Below are positions 34,834 to 44,580 of a DNA stretch of 64,000 bases, piece after piece (positions within the stretch are counted from its first letter, which is position 1; every line of letters begins with the position of its first letter). A program made the translations under genes and the position numbers. Source of the stretch: Mesorhizobium neociceri (GTDB taxonomy: Bacteria; Pseudomonadota; Alphaproteobacteria; Rhizobiales; Rhizobiaceae). The stretch is taken from contig NZ_JACDTY010000026.1 in assembly GCF_013520985.1 (NCBI RefSeq), positions 1 to 64,000 of the forward strand, written 5' to 3'. Below the pieces are notes generated by a model. That model made no database searches. It saw only the letters and a program-made list of their open reading frames with translations, and had not been told where the DNA came from.

Positions 34834-36636
34834 GTGCGACTTACCGGTGGCCAGATTGTTGCGCAGGCCCTCAAGGCCTATGGCGTTGAGTATGTTTCGG
34901 GCATTCCCGGTCACGGGATATGGTCGCTGTTCGACGCCTTTCTTGAGAAGGAATCGAACATCCCCTTCATTCAGGTGATGCACGAACAAAGCGCGGTCCA
35001 TCTTGCCGACGGCTACTACAGGGCAAGTGGGAAAGTCATGGCCTGCTCCACGTCGATCGGACCGGGCGCAGCGAACACCATCATCGGGCTTGCCACCTGC
35101 TACACGGACTCCGTCCCGGTCTTCTATGTTTCCGGCGGACCCGCAACCCACATGAAGGGCCATGGGGTGATGCAGGAGATCGAGCGTCAGCAGGAGAATG
35201 CTTTTCCCCGCATTACCGAGCAGGTTACCAAGCGGGCCTACAAGGCGGGGCGGGTGGATGAGCTTCCCTTCATCATGCACCGGGCCTTCAACACCATGCT
35301 GTCGGGACGGCAAGGTCCGGTCCATGTCGAGGTGCCGATGGACCTGCAGACCGAGGCCGCCGACGTGTCGATCCATCCGCTCGAGTTTCGCATCGCCACA
35401 GGCGTCGCCTATCCTGATCCTGTCGCCGTCGAGCGCGCGGCAGCGCTTCTGCTTGCGGCGGAACGTCCTGTCATCCTGGCCGGCGGGGGCGTGATCACTG
35501 CAGATGCCTCGGATGTCTTGAGCAAGCTCGCCGCCAAGGTCGGCGCAGCCGTCTCCACCACGTGGAACGGCAAGGGCGCAATCCCCGAAGACCATGCGCT
35601 CAGCATCGGCGCAATCGGTCAAACGGGCACGTCCTGCGGCAATCAGATAACCGCCGGAGCCGATGTGGTGATGTCGGTCGGCTGCCGGTTCACCGACTGG
35701 TCTGCGTCGAGCTATCGCAAGGGCGCAAGTCTATCGATCCCTCCGGCAAAGCTGATCCACGTCGACATCGATCACCACGAAATCGGAAAGAACTATCCAG
35801 TCGAGGTAGGCATCGTCGCCGACGCGCGGGCGACCCTGGAGGCAATTCTTGCACTGATCTCCGATCAGCAGTCGCGGCGTTGCCTCGACAGACGGCAGGA
35901 CTATTTTGCACGGATTCAGGCCAGCAAGTCCGAGTGGGAACGGATGCTGGCGCCGCGCCGAGACTCACGTGAGGCGCCATTCACCTCGCAGTCTCCGCTA
36001 GGCGAATTGCGCAAGGTGATGGATCGCGATGGGATCGTGCTTGCGGGTTCCGGCAACACGCAAGGTGCGGTCAAGCAGACTTTCCCGGTCTATCAACCGC
36101 GCACGCATATCACGTCCGGCTCGTTCTCACCGATGGGATGGGTGCTGCCGGCAGCCCTTGGCGCCAAGCTCGCTCAACCAGATCGCCAGGTGGTCGCGGT
36201 CATGGGCGACGGCGACTTCATGATGTCGCTCCCAGAAATGGCGACCGCCGTCATGAATGATATCGGCGCCGTGTTCCTGGTTCAGAACAACCGTGGCTAC
36301 ATGTCGATCCGTGGCGGACAACGCAAATTTCTTGGCCGTCACCTTGCCAGTGAGTTCAACTACCACAAGGGCAACGGCGAGCCCTATACGGCCGATCTTT
36401 CCGAGATAGCCAAAAATTTTGGGCTACCATCCTGGAAGGTGAATGAAGCCGACGACCTGCGCCCGGCGCTGGAGCGGGCACTCGCTTCCGGCGGTCCTGC
36501 CCTCGTCGAGGTTACAACTGCACGGGACGCGGCCGGACCGTTTGTCACCGGATGGTGGGATTTCCCTTCGCCCGAATACTACGAAAAGGAGCAGGCCGAG
36601 TACCAGGCGGGACGTGCTCTCGAGCAGCATCTCTAG
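34834..36636 (+). CDS. TPP-dependent enzyme, acetolactate-synthase superfamily, paralogue 2
   Basis: 600 residues from a GTG at 34834, with GGGGAAC upstream. Catalytic Glu in VMHEQSAVHLADGYYRASG; middle domain with RPVILAGGGVIT; GDG motif VMGDGDFMMS followed by QNNRGYMSI. It ends FVTGWWDFPSPEYYEKE, the same closing text as the 11423 protein, so the two are paralogues in the two regulons. It directly follows a perfect LacI-type operator and precedes a CUT1 permease pair. Likely C-C cleavage or decarboxylation of a pathway intermediate. Confidence 0.85.
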   Translation: MRLTGGQIVAQALKAYGVEYVSGIPGHGIWSLFDAFLEKESNIPFIQVMHEQSAVHLADGYYRASGKVMACSTSIGPGAANTIIGLATCYTDSVPVFYVSGGPATHMKGHGVMQEIERQQENAFPRITEQVTKRAYKAGRVDELPFIMHRAFNTMLSGRQGPVHVEVPMDLQTEAADVSIHPLEFRIATGVAYPDPVAVERAAALLLAAERPVILAGGGVITADASDVLSKLAAKVGAAVSTTWNGKGAIPEDHALSIGAIGQTGTSCGNQITAGADVVMSVGCRFTDWSASSYRKGASLSIPPAKLIHVDIDHHEIGKNYPVEVGIVADARATLEAILALISDQQSRRCLDRRQDYFARIQASKSEWERMLAPRRDSREAPFTSQSPLGELRKVMDRDGIVLAGSGNTQGAVKQTFPVYQPRTHITSGSFSPMGWVLPAALGAKLAQPDRQVVAVMGDGDFMMSLPEMATAVMNDIGAVFLVQNNRGYMSIRGGQRKFLGRHLASEFNYHKGNGEPYTADLSEIAKNFGLPSWKVNEADDLRPALERALASGGPALVEVTTARDAAGPFVTGWWDFPSPEYYEKEQAEYQAGRALEQHL

Positions 36637-36679
36637 TTCACATATCCGTCGCTTCTCTCCTCCCTGAGACGACGGCCTC

Positions 36680-36714
36680 GCCGGTGCGCGGGAACAAGGC
36701 CCCCGCGCACCGGC
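36680..36714 (+). terminator. Strong hairpin after the TPP gene
   Basis: GCCGGTGCGCGGG, a 9-base loop, then CCCGCGCACCGGC: a 13-bp perfect stem 43 bases after the stop. Only a weak T-rich tail follows. The next gene has its own operator, so transcription probably ends or pauses here. Confidence 0.5.
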
Positions 36715-36813
36715 ATTCCTCTACAGAAGGCGGACGCTGCTCAGTCCGGCGGCATCGACGCGACTGGGCCTTGACGATAAGACGAGATCCGGCAGGGGAA
36801 CGCCGGGCAAATA

Positions 36814-36827
36814 ATGGATCGATCTAA
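36814..36827. promoter_or_regulatory. LacI-type operator 3
   Basis: ATGGATCGATCTAA, 32 bases upstream of the permease start at 36860; the right half is perfect and the left half has two changes. Confidence 0.6.
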
Positions 36828-36859
36828 TAGCGCCTGTCAAAGGCAGATGGGAGATCACG

Positions 36860-37810
36860 ATGGCAGGGATACTGGCCGAATTGTATGGCGGTGCCGACGC
36901 TGCGCGAACCGAAAAGCGGCCGGGCCGCTTCAGGGTTGGTTTGGCGCGGATGATGTCGCTGATCGTGCTGTCGCCGTCCCTGCTCATCCTCAGCGTTTTC
37001 GTCTACGGTTTTGCGATTTGGTCCCTGGTGATTTCGATGACGTCGTCGAAACTGGCGCCGAAATATGACTTCGTCGGGCTTGAGCAATATTTTGCACTCT
37101 GGTCGATGGATCGCTGGCACGTCGCAGTCAGCAATCTCGCGATCTTCGCCGGTCTGTTCATTTCGCTGTCTGTCGGGCTTGGACTGTTGCTCGCCATCTT
37201 TCTCGACCAGCGCATCCGCGCCGAAAATGTCATTCGCTCGATCTACCTTTATCCGATGGCGATTTCCTTCATCGTCACCGGAACCGCCTGGAAGTGGATT
37301 CTCAATCCTGGCCTGGGCATCGAGAAACTGGTTCGCGATCTGGGATGGGCAACCTTCTCGTTCGACTGGGTCGTCAACCCCAACATGTCGGTCTACACGC
37401 TGGTCATTGCCGCCGTCTGGCAGAGTTCAGGCTTTGCCATGGCAATCTTTCTCGCAGGTCTGCGCGGGGTCGATCAGGAAATCATCAAGGCAGCGCGGAT
37501 CGATGGCGCCGGGCCCTGGCTGATCTATCGCGCGGTCATCATTCCGATGCTGCGGCCGGTCTTCCTGACCGTGGTTGTGATCCTGACCTACCAGGCGGTC
37601 CGGTCGTTCGACCTCGTCGTATCGCTCACCGGTGGAGGTCCCGGGTTCTCGTCCGATCTGCCAGCGACTTTCATGTACCAGTTCGCCTTCAGCCGGAACC
37701 GCATGGCACTCGCCGCGGCCAGCGGGATGATGATCTTCATGACGATTGCGGCAGTGATGGTCCCCTACATCTATTCGGAACTGCGTCGGGAGGCCCGCAA
37801 TGAGCGCTGA
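36860..37810 (+). CDS. CUT1 ABC importer permease (MalF type)
   Basis: 316 residues from ATG 36860, with GGGAGATCACG upstream. Six hydrophobic spans; EAA loop near QEIIKAARIDGAGPWLIYRA, then VIIPMLRP. It resembles glucose/mannose-type and other CUT1 permeases. Overlaps the next permease by 11 bp, indicating coupling. Operator 3 lies just upstream. Confidence 0.9.
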   Translation: MAGILAELYGGADAARTEKRPGRFRVGLARMMSLIVLSPSLLILSVFVYGFAIWSLVISMTSSKLAPKYDFVGLEQYFALWSMDRWHVAVSNLAIFAGLFISLSVGLGLLLAIFLDQRIRAENVIRSIYLYPMAISFIVTGTAWKWILNPGLGIEKLVRDLGWATFSFDWVVNPNMSVYTLVIAAVWQSSGFAMAIFLAGLRGVDQEIIKAARIDGAGPWLIYRAVIIPMLRPVFLTVVVILTYQAVRSFDLVVSLTGGGPGFSSDLPATFMYQFAFSRNRMALAAASGMMIFMTIAAVMVPYIYSELRREARNER

Positions 37811-38702
37811 AGCGACCTTGGCCGCGCCCAAGAGCGAGCGTGGAGCTGGATTGTCCCGGCTTCTCGGCCGGATATTCATCTACGGCATCCTGATCCTGTT
37901 CGCGTTCTACTATCTGATGCCTTTGTTCGTGATGATCGTGACATCGCTCAAGGACATGTCCGAAATTCGCGAAGGCAATTTGATATCGCTGCCGCGCAAC
38001 CCGACTTTGGAGCCGTGGCGGGTAGCCTGGATGGAGGCCTGCGTCGGCGTCGACTGTCCGGGAATTAGAGGATTCTACGCCAACACCTTCCTGATGGTGC
38101 TGCCGGCGGTGACCGTCTCGACGCTGCTTGGATCGTTGAACGGGTTTGCATTGACCAAGTTCAATTTCCCGGGACATCGTCTTGTCTTCGGCCTCATCAT
38201 GTTCGGCTGCTTCACGCCATATCAGGCGATCCTCATCCCGATGGCGACGGTGCTCGGAAAGCTGGGGCTTTCAGGCAGCCTGTGGGGCCTGATCCTGATC
38301 CATGTCATCTATGGCCTGCCGTTCACCACGCTTTTCTTCCGCAACTATTACGTTTCCATTCCACAGGATCTGGTGAAGGCAGCGCGCGTCGACGGAGCCG
38401 GCTTCTTCCGGATCTTTTACCACATCCTGCTGCCGATCTCGGCGCCGATCGCCATCGTCTCGGTCATCTGGCAGTTCACCAACATCTGGAACGACTTCCT
38501 GTTCGGCGCGTCATTCACTTACGGACGCAACGCGCCGATCATGGTCGCTCTCAACAACATCGTAAACACGTCGACCGGCGAGCGCCCATACAACGTCCAG
38601 ATGGCGGCAGCGATCATGGCCGCTCTGCCCACCCTGATTATCTACGTCTTTGCCGGGCGCTACTTCATCCGCGGCCTGGTCGCTGGTTCCGTGAAAGGTT
38701 AG
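37800..38702 (+). CDS. CUT1 ABC importer permease (MalG type)
   Basis: 300 residues, ATG 37800 inside the end of the preceding gene. EAA loop QDLVKAARVDGAGFFRIFYHI, followed by LLPISAP. Six spans are visible. The ATPase gene follows after 4 bp, so this is one operon with it and the Cys-cluster GMC gene. Confidence 0.9.
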   Translation: MSAEATLAAPKSERGAGLSRLLGRIFIYGILILFAFYYLMPLFVMIVTSLKDMSEIREGNLISLPRNPTLEPWRVAWMEACVGVDCPGIRGFYANTFLMVLPAVTVSTLLGSLNGFALTKFNFPGHRLVFGLIMFGCFTPYQAILIPMATVLGKLGLSGSLWGLILIHVIYGLPFTTLFFRNYYVSIPQDLVKAARVDGAGFFRIFYHILLPISAPIAIVSVIWQFTNIWNDFLFGASFTYGRNAPIMVALNNIVNTSTGERPYNVQMAAAIMAALPTLIIYVFAGRYFIRGLVAGSVKG

Positions 38703-38706
38703 TGCC

Positions 38707-39816
38707 ATGTCTTCCCTTACGATCAAGGACATCTCCAAACGTTTCGGCGGGTATCAGGCGCTGGATAACGTAAACATCGAGGCGGACTCTGGCGAATTTC
38801 TGGTGCTTCTCGGACCTTCGGGATGCGGAAAATCGACGCTGCTGAACATGATCGCGGGATTGGAAACCGTAACCGAGGGGCTGATCCGGATCGATGGGGA
38901 AGTGGTGAACGACCGCGATCCGAAAGATCGCGACATCGCCATGGTATTCCAGTCCTACGCGCTCTATCCGAGCATGACAGTTCGCGAAAACATCTGCTTC
39001 GGCATGAGGGTCAGGAAGGTGCCGAAGGCGCAGCAGGTCGAGTCCGTTGGCCGCGTCGCCAAGATGCTCCAGCTCGAATCATTGCTGGACCGAAGGCCCA
39101 GCCAGCTCTCGGGTGGGCAGCGCCAGCGCGTCGCCATGGGACGTGCGCTGGTACGCGATCCGAAGGTATTCCTGTTCGACGAGCCGCTTTCCAACCTCGA
39201 CGCCAAGTTGCGGGTCGAAATGAGAACCGAAATCAAAAAGCTTCACAAGAAGCTCGGTGTGACGATCGTCTACGTGACGCACGATCAGATCGAGGCGATG
39301 ACGCTGGCCACCAAGGTCGTCGTCATGCGCCAGGCGCGAATTCAACAAGTTGGATCGCCGCAGGAGATCTACGATCGACCCCAAAACCTGTATGTCGCGA
39401 GCTTCATCGGCTCGCCGCCGATGAACCTCATTCCCGGGACATTGCGCGAAAATGGCGGCCAGGTGGCCGTCGAAACCACACTTGAGAGTGGCACCAAGCT
39501 GGTAATTCCAATGGGGCGTGCAACCCCGGCCATGGCGCCGTACTTCGATAGCAAGATCATCCTTGGAGCGAGACCCGAAATCATCACGGAACCGGGCATC
39601 CACTATGATGGGGCAACCCCCTATGCATTCGATGCTAGGGTCGAGGTGGTCGAGCCGACCGGCTCTGACAATCTGGCGATCATCAGTCTGGGCGGGATCG
39701 ATGCGATCGCGCGGCTGCGACCCGGCGCCGGTGCTCCCGGAAAGTCGATGGCGTTCAGCATCGACACCAGCAAGGCGCTGCTGTTCGATCCGCAATCCGA
39801 ACAGCGCATCGCCTGA
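38707..39816 (+). CDS. CUT1 ABC importer ATPase (MalK/UgpC type)
   Basis: 369 residues from ATG 38707. Walker A GPSGCGKSTLLN, signature LSGGQRQRVAMGRAL, Walker B VFLFDEPLSNLDA, H-loop VYVTHDQIEAM; C-terminal OB-fold regulatory domain. Energises the two permeases before it; its binding protein is probably the product of 41655. Confidence 0.92.
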   Translation: MSSLTIKDISKRFGGYQALDNVNIEADSGEFLVLLGPSGCGKSTLLNMIAGLETVTEGLIRIDGEVVNDRDPKDRDIAMVFQSYALYPSMTVRENICFGMRVRKVPKAQQVESVGRVAKMLQLESLLDRRPSQLSGGQRQRVAMGRALVRDPKVFLFDEPLSNLDAKLRVEMRTEIKKLHKKLGVTIVYVTHDQIEAMTLATKVVVMRQARIQQVGSPQEIYDRPQNLYVASFIGSPPMNLIPGTLRENGGQVAVETTLESGTKLVIPMGRATPAMAPYFDSKIILGARPEIITEPGIHYDGATPYAFDARVEVVEPTGSDNLAIISLGGIDAIARLRPGAGAPGKSMAFSIDTSKALLFDPQSEQRIA

Positions 39817-39823
39817 GGCCGCA

Positions 39824-41380
39824 GTGCGCGAGCAGCGAGACTTCGATGTGATTGTCGTCGGCAGCGGTGTCGGCGGCGGCGCCACCGCACTGCGGCTGGC
39901 GTCCTCCGGCCTCTCCATTGCCCTGGTCGAGCGCGGGACATTCCTGCCGCGCGAGGCAGAGAATTGGGATGCCGATGAAGTCTTCCGGCGCCAGCGGTAT
40001 CAGTCACCCGACGAGCGCTGGTCGTTCGATGGCGGCAAGCCGATCAAGCCGGCATCCTACTACTTCGTCGGCGGTGCCACCAAGCTGTTTGGCGGCGTCA
40101 TGATGAGGCTGCGCGAGCGCGATTTCCAGGAGATCGAATATCCAGACGGGCTCTCTCCGGCCTGGCCGATCGGATACCAGGATCTGGAACCCTACTATGG
40201 CCAGGCCGAGCGGCTTTTCGGGGTGCATGGACATCCTGGCGTCGACCCGACAGAACCGCCGCAGACATCGCAATTGCCGTTCGGCGCGGTCGATCACGAC
40301 CGGCCGATCGAGCAGCTCATCTACCAGTTGAGGGACCGCAGTCTGCGGCCGTTCTCCTTGCCACTGGTGCTGCAGCGTCATTCCGGCGGTGCTTGCGTGC
40401 GGTGCGGGACATGCGATGGCTATCCCTGCCTGGTTGGCGCCAAGTTGGACGCAGAGTTGGCGCTGGTCCGCCCGGCAATTGCGCACCGAAACGTGACCCT
40501 GCTCGACAACAGCATGGTAACGCGCCTTGAGCTTGATCCTGCGAGCAACAAGATCAGCCGCATCGTCGGGCTTCGCAACGGCCAGGAGTTCTCGCTGCGT
40601 GCGGAGGTCTTTGTCGTCTCGGCTGGCGCCATCAATTCGGCGGCCCTGCTGCTGCACTCGGCGGGTGGGCGATCGCCGCGCGGCCTCGCCAATTCCTCGG
40701 GCGTGGTTGGACGCCACTACATGGCCCACAACTCGTCGGTGGTGATGGCGGTTGGTTTGAAGAAGACAGGAACGGTCTTTCAAAAGAGCTTCGGCGTCAA
40801 CGACTTCTATTTCGGCGATGAGCACTATCCTCATCCGATGGGCAATGTGCAGATGATCGGCAAGCTGCATGGCCCTATGCTTGCGCACCGCACGCCGATG
40901 TTGCCGCCGCGGCTGCGTCAGGCAGTCGCCGATCGCAGCGTCGATTGGTATCTGCAATCCGAGGACTTGCCGCATCCCGACAGCAGGGTTTCCGTTGGGG
41001 CGGACGGCTCGATCAGGCTCGACAGGAAAGTCACGAACCTTCGCTCACATAAGGAATTGGTCAAGCGGATACGTGGCTTGATGCGCTCGCTGGGCTACCC
41101 ACTGGTGCTGAGTGAAATGCTGGGGGCTCGCACCACATCCCATCAATGCGGCACGGTCAGGATGGGCAGCGATCCGAAGCAAGCGGCGCTGGATGCATTC
41201 TGCCGGACCTATGATCATCCAAATCTGTTCGTCGTTGACGGCTCCTTCTTTCCGTCTTCGGCGGCGGTCAATCCGTCGCTGACGATCGCAGCCCAGGCCC
41301 TGCGCGTCGCGGACCACATGCTTGCCGAAGATTTCGGGATCGGAAATGACCGTTCCCGCGAGTCTATTGTATCGATCTAA
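39824..41380 (+). CDS. GMC-type flavin oxidoreductase with Cys cluster (glucoside-3-dehydrogenase-like)
   Basis: 518 residues from GTG 39824, with TGAGG seven bases before it, 7 bp after the ATPase stop; the frame is open far upstream inside the ATPase gene, so this start is decided by the FAD site DFDVIVVGSGVGGG. Cys cluster C191, C194, C197, C202 (CVRCGTCDGYPC). Active-site His in TSHQCGTVRMG and Asn in SAAVNPSLT, both kept. Third member of the Cys-cluster set, here in the second regulon. Its stop codon is part of a LacI-type operator (41367-41380). Confidence 0.85.
   Translation: MREQRDFDVIVVGSGVGGGATALRLASSGLSIALVERGTFLPREAENWDADEVFRRQRYQSPDERWSFDGGKPIKPASYYFVGGATKLFGGVMMRLRERDFQEIEYPDGLSPAWPIGYQDLEPYYGQAERLFGVHGHPGVDPTEPPQTSQLPFGAVDHDRPIEQLIYQLRDRSLRPFSLPLVLQRHSGGACVRCGTCDGYPCLVGAKLDAELALVRPAIAHRNVTLLDNSMVTRLELDPASNKISRIVGLRNGQEFSLRAEVFVVSAGAINSAALLLHSAGGRSPRGLANSSGVVGRHYMAHNSSVVMAVGLKKTGTVFQKSFGVNDFYFGDEHYPHPMGNVQMIGKLHGPMLAHRTPMLPPRLRQAVADRSVDWYLQSEDLPHPDSRVSVGADGSIRLDRKVTNLRSHKELVKRIRGLMRSLGYPLVLSEMLGARTTSHQCGTVRMGSDPKQAALDAFCRTYDHPNLFVVDGSFFPSSAAVNPSLTIAAQALRVADHMLAEDFGIGNDRSRESIVSI
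41367..41380. promoter_or_regulatory. LacI-type operator 4, overlapping the GMC stop codon
   Basis: TTGTATCGATCTAA; the last TAA is the stop of the GMC gene. It lies 180 bp (center to center) from operator 5, about 17 helical turns, which suits DNA looping upstream of the binding-protein gene. Confidence 0.65.
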
Positions 41381-41546
41381 TACGCATGTTATCGTCGACG
41401 CGAAGCCGGAGAGCCTGGCCATGAAAATCCGACCCAGCACTCGAATTGTGGACGTCTCCAACAGGCATTCGCCCTGCGCGCAAGGGGGAGACAAGTAGTC
41501 TTGCATGGACAAATCGCAAAAAACGCGACTTCTTTTCACCTCGGCA

Positions 41547-41560
41547 TTAGATCGATCTAA
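41547..41560. promoter_or_regulatory. LacI-type operator 5 (perfect palindrome)
   Basis: TTAGATCGATCTAA, 94 bases upstream of the sugar-binding protein start. Confidence 0.8.
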
Positions 41561-41654
41561 TTCGAGCTATGAATACGTGGCCGCATAAGGCGGCTCAGTG
41601 GCTGTCCGTCCGGGCCGCTGACGACGTGGGGGACGGTAACAATGGGAGACTGCA

Positions 41655-42929
41655 ATGAAGTCAATGAGTATCAATGGAAAGATGATGCGCGGATTGGTAG
41701 TCGCATCCGTATTTGCCCTGGGCTCGGTCAACGCCGCGTTCGCCGATGGCAAGGTCGAAGTGATGCATTGGTGGACATCGGGCGGTGAAGCGAACGCCTT
41801 GAGTGTCCTGAAAGACGCCCTGAAGTCGGACGGGATCGCCTGGGAGGATTCTGCGATCGCAGGTGGCTCCGGAACCAACGCGCTTCAAGTTCTGCAGGCT
41901 CGCGTGGCCTCCGGAAATCCGCCAGCTGCGATGCAGATGCACGGCCAACAGATACGCAGCTATTCGGAAGAAGGCCTGCTTGGTGACCTGTCCGAAGTCG
42001 CAAAGGCGCAGAACTGGGACGCTGTCATGGCGCCGGAATTGCAGGCATTCGCCAAATACAACGGTGTCTATGTCGGCGTGCCGTTCAATGAACACCGTCA
42101 CAATTGGATGTGGACAAGCAAAAAGATCATCGATCGCTACGGCGGCAAGGTGCCGGCGACCTGGGACGATTGGTTTGCGCTTGCCGACAAGATGAAGGCG
42201 GACGGGGTGCAGCCTCTCGCCCATGGCGGCCAGCCCTGGCAGGAGTTCATGCTCTGGGAAGATATCCTGATTTCCGTTGGCGGGCCGGAATTCCACAAGA
42301 AGGCCCTCGAGAAACTGGATGCAGAGTCTCTGGAGGGCGACTCGATGGTGAAGACATTCGACATGTTCCGCAAAGTGCTGGGTTACGCCGACACCAACGC
42401 AGCAAACCGGGATTGGAATCTCGCGACTGCAATGGTGATCGAGGACCAGGCTGCGTTCCAGTTCATGGGAGACTGGGCAAAGGGCGAATTCAGTGTGGCT
42501 GGCAAGAAGGCCAACGTGGACTATGTCTGCTCACCTGCTCCCGGCACCGAAGGGACCTATGTCTTTCTGGCCGATTTCTGGGGCTTCTTCCCAGTCAAGG
42601 ACGAAGCGGCGAAGAAGGCTCAGTCCGAGATGGCTCGCCTCACGATGGATCCAAAGGTCCAGACGGAGTTTAACATCCGCAAGGGCTCAATACCGGCCCG
42701 GATAGACATCGATCCCAAGGCGTTTGACGAATGCGGGCAAGCCGCAATCGCCGACCGTGCCGCGGCGGCCGAAAAGGGCAATGTCCTGCCTTCCCTGGCG
42801 CAGAACCATGCGCAGTCGCGTGAAGTACGCGGTGTGTTCGAAGACGTTATCACGTCCTTCGCGAACAATCCGGCGATGACGTCGGCGGCAGCCGTCGCTC
42901 AGCTGAAGTCGGGTCTGGCCGGTCTTTGA
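41655..42929 (+). CDS. CUT1 ABC importer periplasmic sugar-binding protein (glucose-binding type)
   Basis: 424 residues, ATG 41655. A signal peptide runs through MMRGLVVASVFALGSVNA with cleavage after AFA. The mature start DGKVEVMHWWTSGGEANAL is typical of the glucose/mannose type of CUT1 binding proteins, and MFRKVLGYADTNAANRDWN fits the same group. It has its own promoter (operators 4 and 5) downstream of the permease/ATPase operon, probably for higher expression. A hairpin follows. Confidence 0.9.
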   Translation: MKSMSINGKMMRGLVVASVFALGSVNAAFADGKVEVMHWWTSGGEANALSVLKDALKSDGIAWEDSAIAGGSGTNALQVLQARVASGNPPAAMQMHGQQIRSYSEEGLLGDLSEVAKAQNWDAVMAPELQAFAKYNGVYVGVPFNEHRHNWMWTSKKIIDRYGGKVPATWDDWFALADKMKADGVQPLAHGGQPWQEFMLWEDILISVGGPEFHKKALEKLDAESLEGDSMVKTFDMFRKVLGYADTNAANRDWNLATAMVIEDQAAFQFMGDWAKGEFSVAGKKANVDYVCSPAPGTEGTYVFLADFWGFFPVKDEAAKKAQSEMARLTMDPKVQTEFNIRKGSIPARIDIDPKAFDECGQAAIADRAAAAEKGNVLPSLAQNHAQSREVRGVFEDVITSFANNPAMTSAAAVAQLKSGLAGL

Positions 42930-42941
42930 CGGCGTAGCAAA

Positions 42942-42973
42942 ACCGGGGGGCGGGAGCATTCCCGTCCTCCGGT
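42942..42973 (+). terminator. Hairpin after the binding-protein gene
   Basis: ACCGGGGGGCGGGA, loop GCAT, TCCCGTCCTCCGGT: a 14-bp stem with two G-U pairs, then TTTCGTT. It lies between the binding-protein and aldehyde-dehydrogenase genes and could be a partial terminator that sets their ratio. Confidence 0.5.
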
Positions 42974-43095
42974 ATTTCGTTGCATTCGAAGTGTACAAAA
43001 AACTTGCAGGGCGCCCCGTGACAGTCCCGATACATCCGCTACGAATACGCCCATTCATTCGGCCCGATCTGCCTGAGCGACCGCACAGGATGAAA

Positions 43096-44553
43096 ATGTT
43101 GATCGGCGGCAAATGGGTCGACGCTGCTGGCGGTCAAACGTTCTCGCGATCCTCCCCAGGCAATGGAATGGAAGTAGGCATCTATCCCGAAGCCGGCGCC
43201 GAGGACGTTGACCGCGCGGTGGCTGCCGCTCGCTCAGCCTTCGAAACGGGTGAATGGCCCTACATGGCGGCAGAAGATCGAGCACGCATTCTGACGAGCA
43301 CCGCAGAGCTGATCCGAAAGAATGCCGATCGGATTGCACTGATCGAGACGCTGGAAAGCGGCAAGGTAATTTCCCAGGCTCGCGCCGAAATGGATTGGTC
43401 GGCAAATCTCTGGGACTATTGCGCCGGCGTGGCGCGAACATTGCACGGCGACAGCCACAACAACCTCGGGCCGAACCTGATCGCCAATGTCATGCGAGAG
43501 CCGATCGGGGTGGTGTCGATCATCACGCCGTGGAATTTCCCATTGCTGATCATTTCGCAGAAATTGCCCTTCGCGCTCGCCGCAGGTTGCACGGCAATCG
43601 TAAAGCCAAGCGAATTCACGCCTGGAACGACCCTGATCCTGGGTGAACTGCTGATGGAAGCAGGGCTGCCCGACGGGGTCGTCAACATCGTCACTGGTCA
43701 CGGCCGCCCGGCGGGCCAGCGCATGCTCGACCATCCGGGCGTCGATATGATTTCCTTCACAGGATCGACCGCCGTCGGCAAGATCGCGGTGCAATCCTCC
43801 GCGCAGCAGTTGAAGAAAGTGTCGCTCGAACTTGGCGGCAAGAACGCCCAGATTGTGTTTGCCGATGCAAACCTCGAAGAGGCGGCAGACGCGATCATCG
43901 AAGGGGCATTCAAGAACGCTGGAGAGAGCTGCAACTGTGGCGCCCGGCTGCTTGTCGAACGCAGTATCCATGACGAGCTCGTGCAGCGCGTGTCGAAGCG
44001 GGCCCAGTCCGTCAAGGTCGGCGATCCGCTTGACCCGGAGGCACAGATCGGAGCGATCATCAGCCCGGCTCAACTCGACAAGATCGTCGGTTTCGTGTCG
44101 CGAGCCAGGGAAGGTGGAGCCGGCGTGCTGCTCGGCGAGGGAAGGGCGCCGTCGGATGCCGGTCTCTACGTCTATCCCTCCATCCTGACAGGTGTGGATC
44201 CGCAAATGGAGGTGGCCAACAGCGAGATCTTTGGACCAGTGCTCTCGGTGATCCCGTTCGACACCCCCGCCGAAGCTGTCGCCATCGCCAATCAGACGGA
44301 TTTTGGTCTCTCGGCCGCGGTATGGACATCGGATTACGAACGCGCCGTCGCGATGACACGCCGGCTCCAGGCCGGTACGGTCTGGGTCAATACCTATTCC
44401 TCGGGACCGGCCGAGCTTCCGTTCGGCGGATACAAGCAAAGTGGAATCGGACGGGAGAACGGCCGCGCCGGTGTCGAGGAATTCACCGAACTGAAAACAG
44501 TTCAGTTTCATTTCGGTGGCCGTCAGGCCTGGTGGGTGCGAGGACAGCGCTGA
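43096..44553 (+). CDS. NAD(P)-dependent aldehyde dehydrogenase
   Basis: 485 residues from ATG 43096 (AGGATGAAA before it; an ATG at 43090 is also possible, and the frame is open to 42991). Catalytic Cys in NAGESCNCG (the NxGxxC form), general-base Glu in LELGGKN, Asn and substrate-channel text ITPWNFPLL, and IFGPVLSVIPF. Expected: oxidation of an aldehyde released by the TPP enzyme or a GMC oxidase to a carboxylate. No operator of its own is seen; it probably reads through from the binding-protein promoter. Confidence 0.9.
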   Translation: MLIGGKWVDAAGGQTFSRSSPGNGMEVGIYPEAGAEDVDRAVAAARSAFETGEWPYMAAEDRARILTSTAELIRKNADRIALIETLESGKVISQARAEMDWSANLWDYCAGVARTLHGDSHNNLGPNLIANVMREPIGVVSIITPWNFPLLIISQKLPFALAAGCTAIVKPSEFTPGTTLILGELLMEAGLPDGVVNIVTGHGRPAGQRMLDHPGVDMISFTGSTAVGKIAVQSSAQQLKKVSLELGGKNAQIVFADANLEEAADAIIEGAFKNAGESCNCGARLLVERSIHDELVQRVSKRAQSVKVGDPLDPEAQIGAIISPAQLDKIVGFVSRAREGGAGVLLGEGRAPSDAGLYVYPSILTGVDPQMEVANSEIFGPVLSVIPFDTPAEAVAIANQTDFGLSAAVWTSDYERAVAMTRRLQAGTVWVNTYSSGPAELPFGGYKQSGIGRENGRAGVEEFTELKTVQFHFGGRQAWWVRGQR

Positions 44554-44580
44554 ACCAACACGATGTGGGTCTGGTCGTTC

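Noticed and set aside
39518..39823. N-terminal extension of the Cys-cluster GMC protein
   Set aside because: The stretch overlaps the end of the ABC ATPase gene in another frame and precedes the FAD-binding start, so GTG 39824 is preferred.
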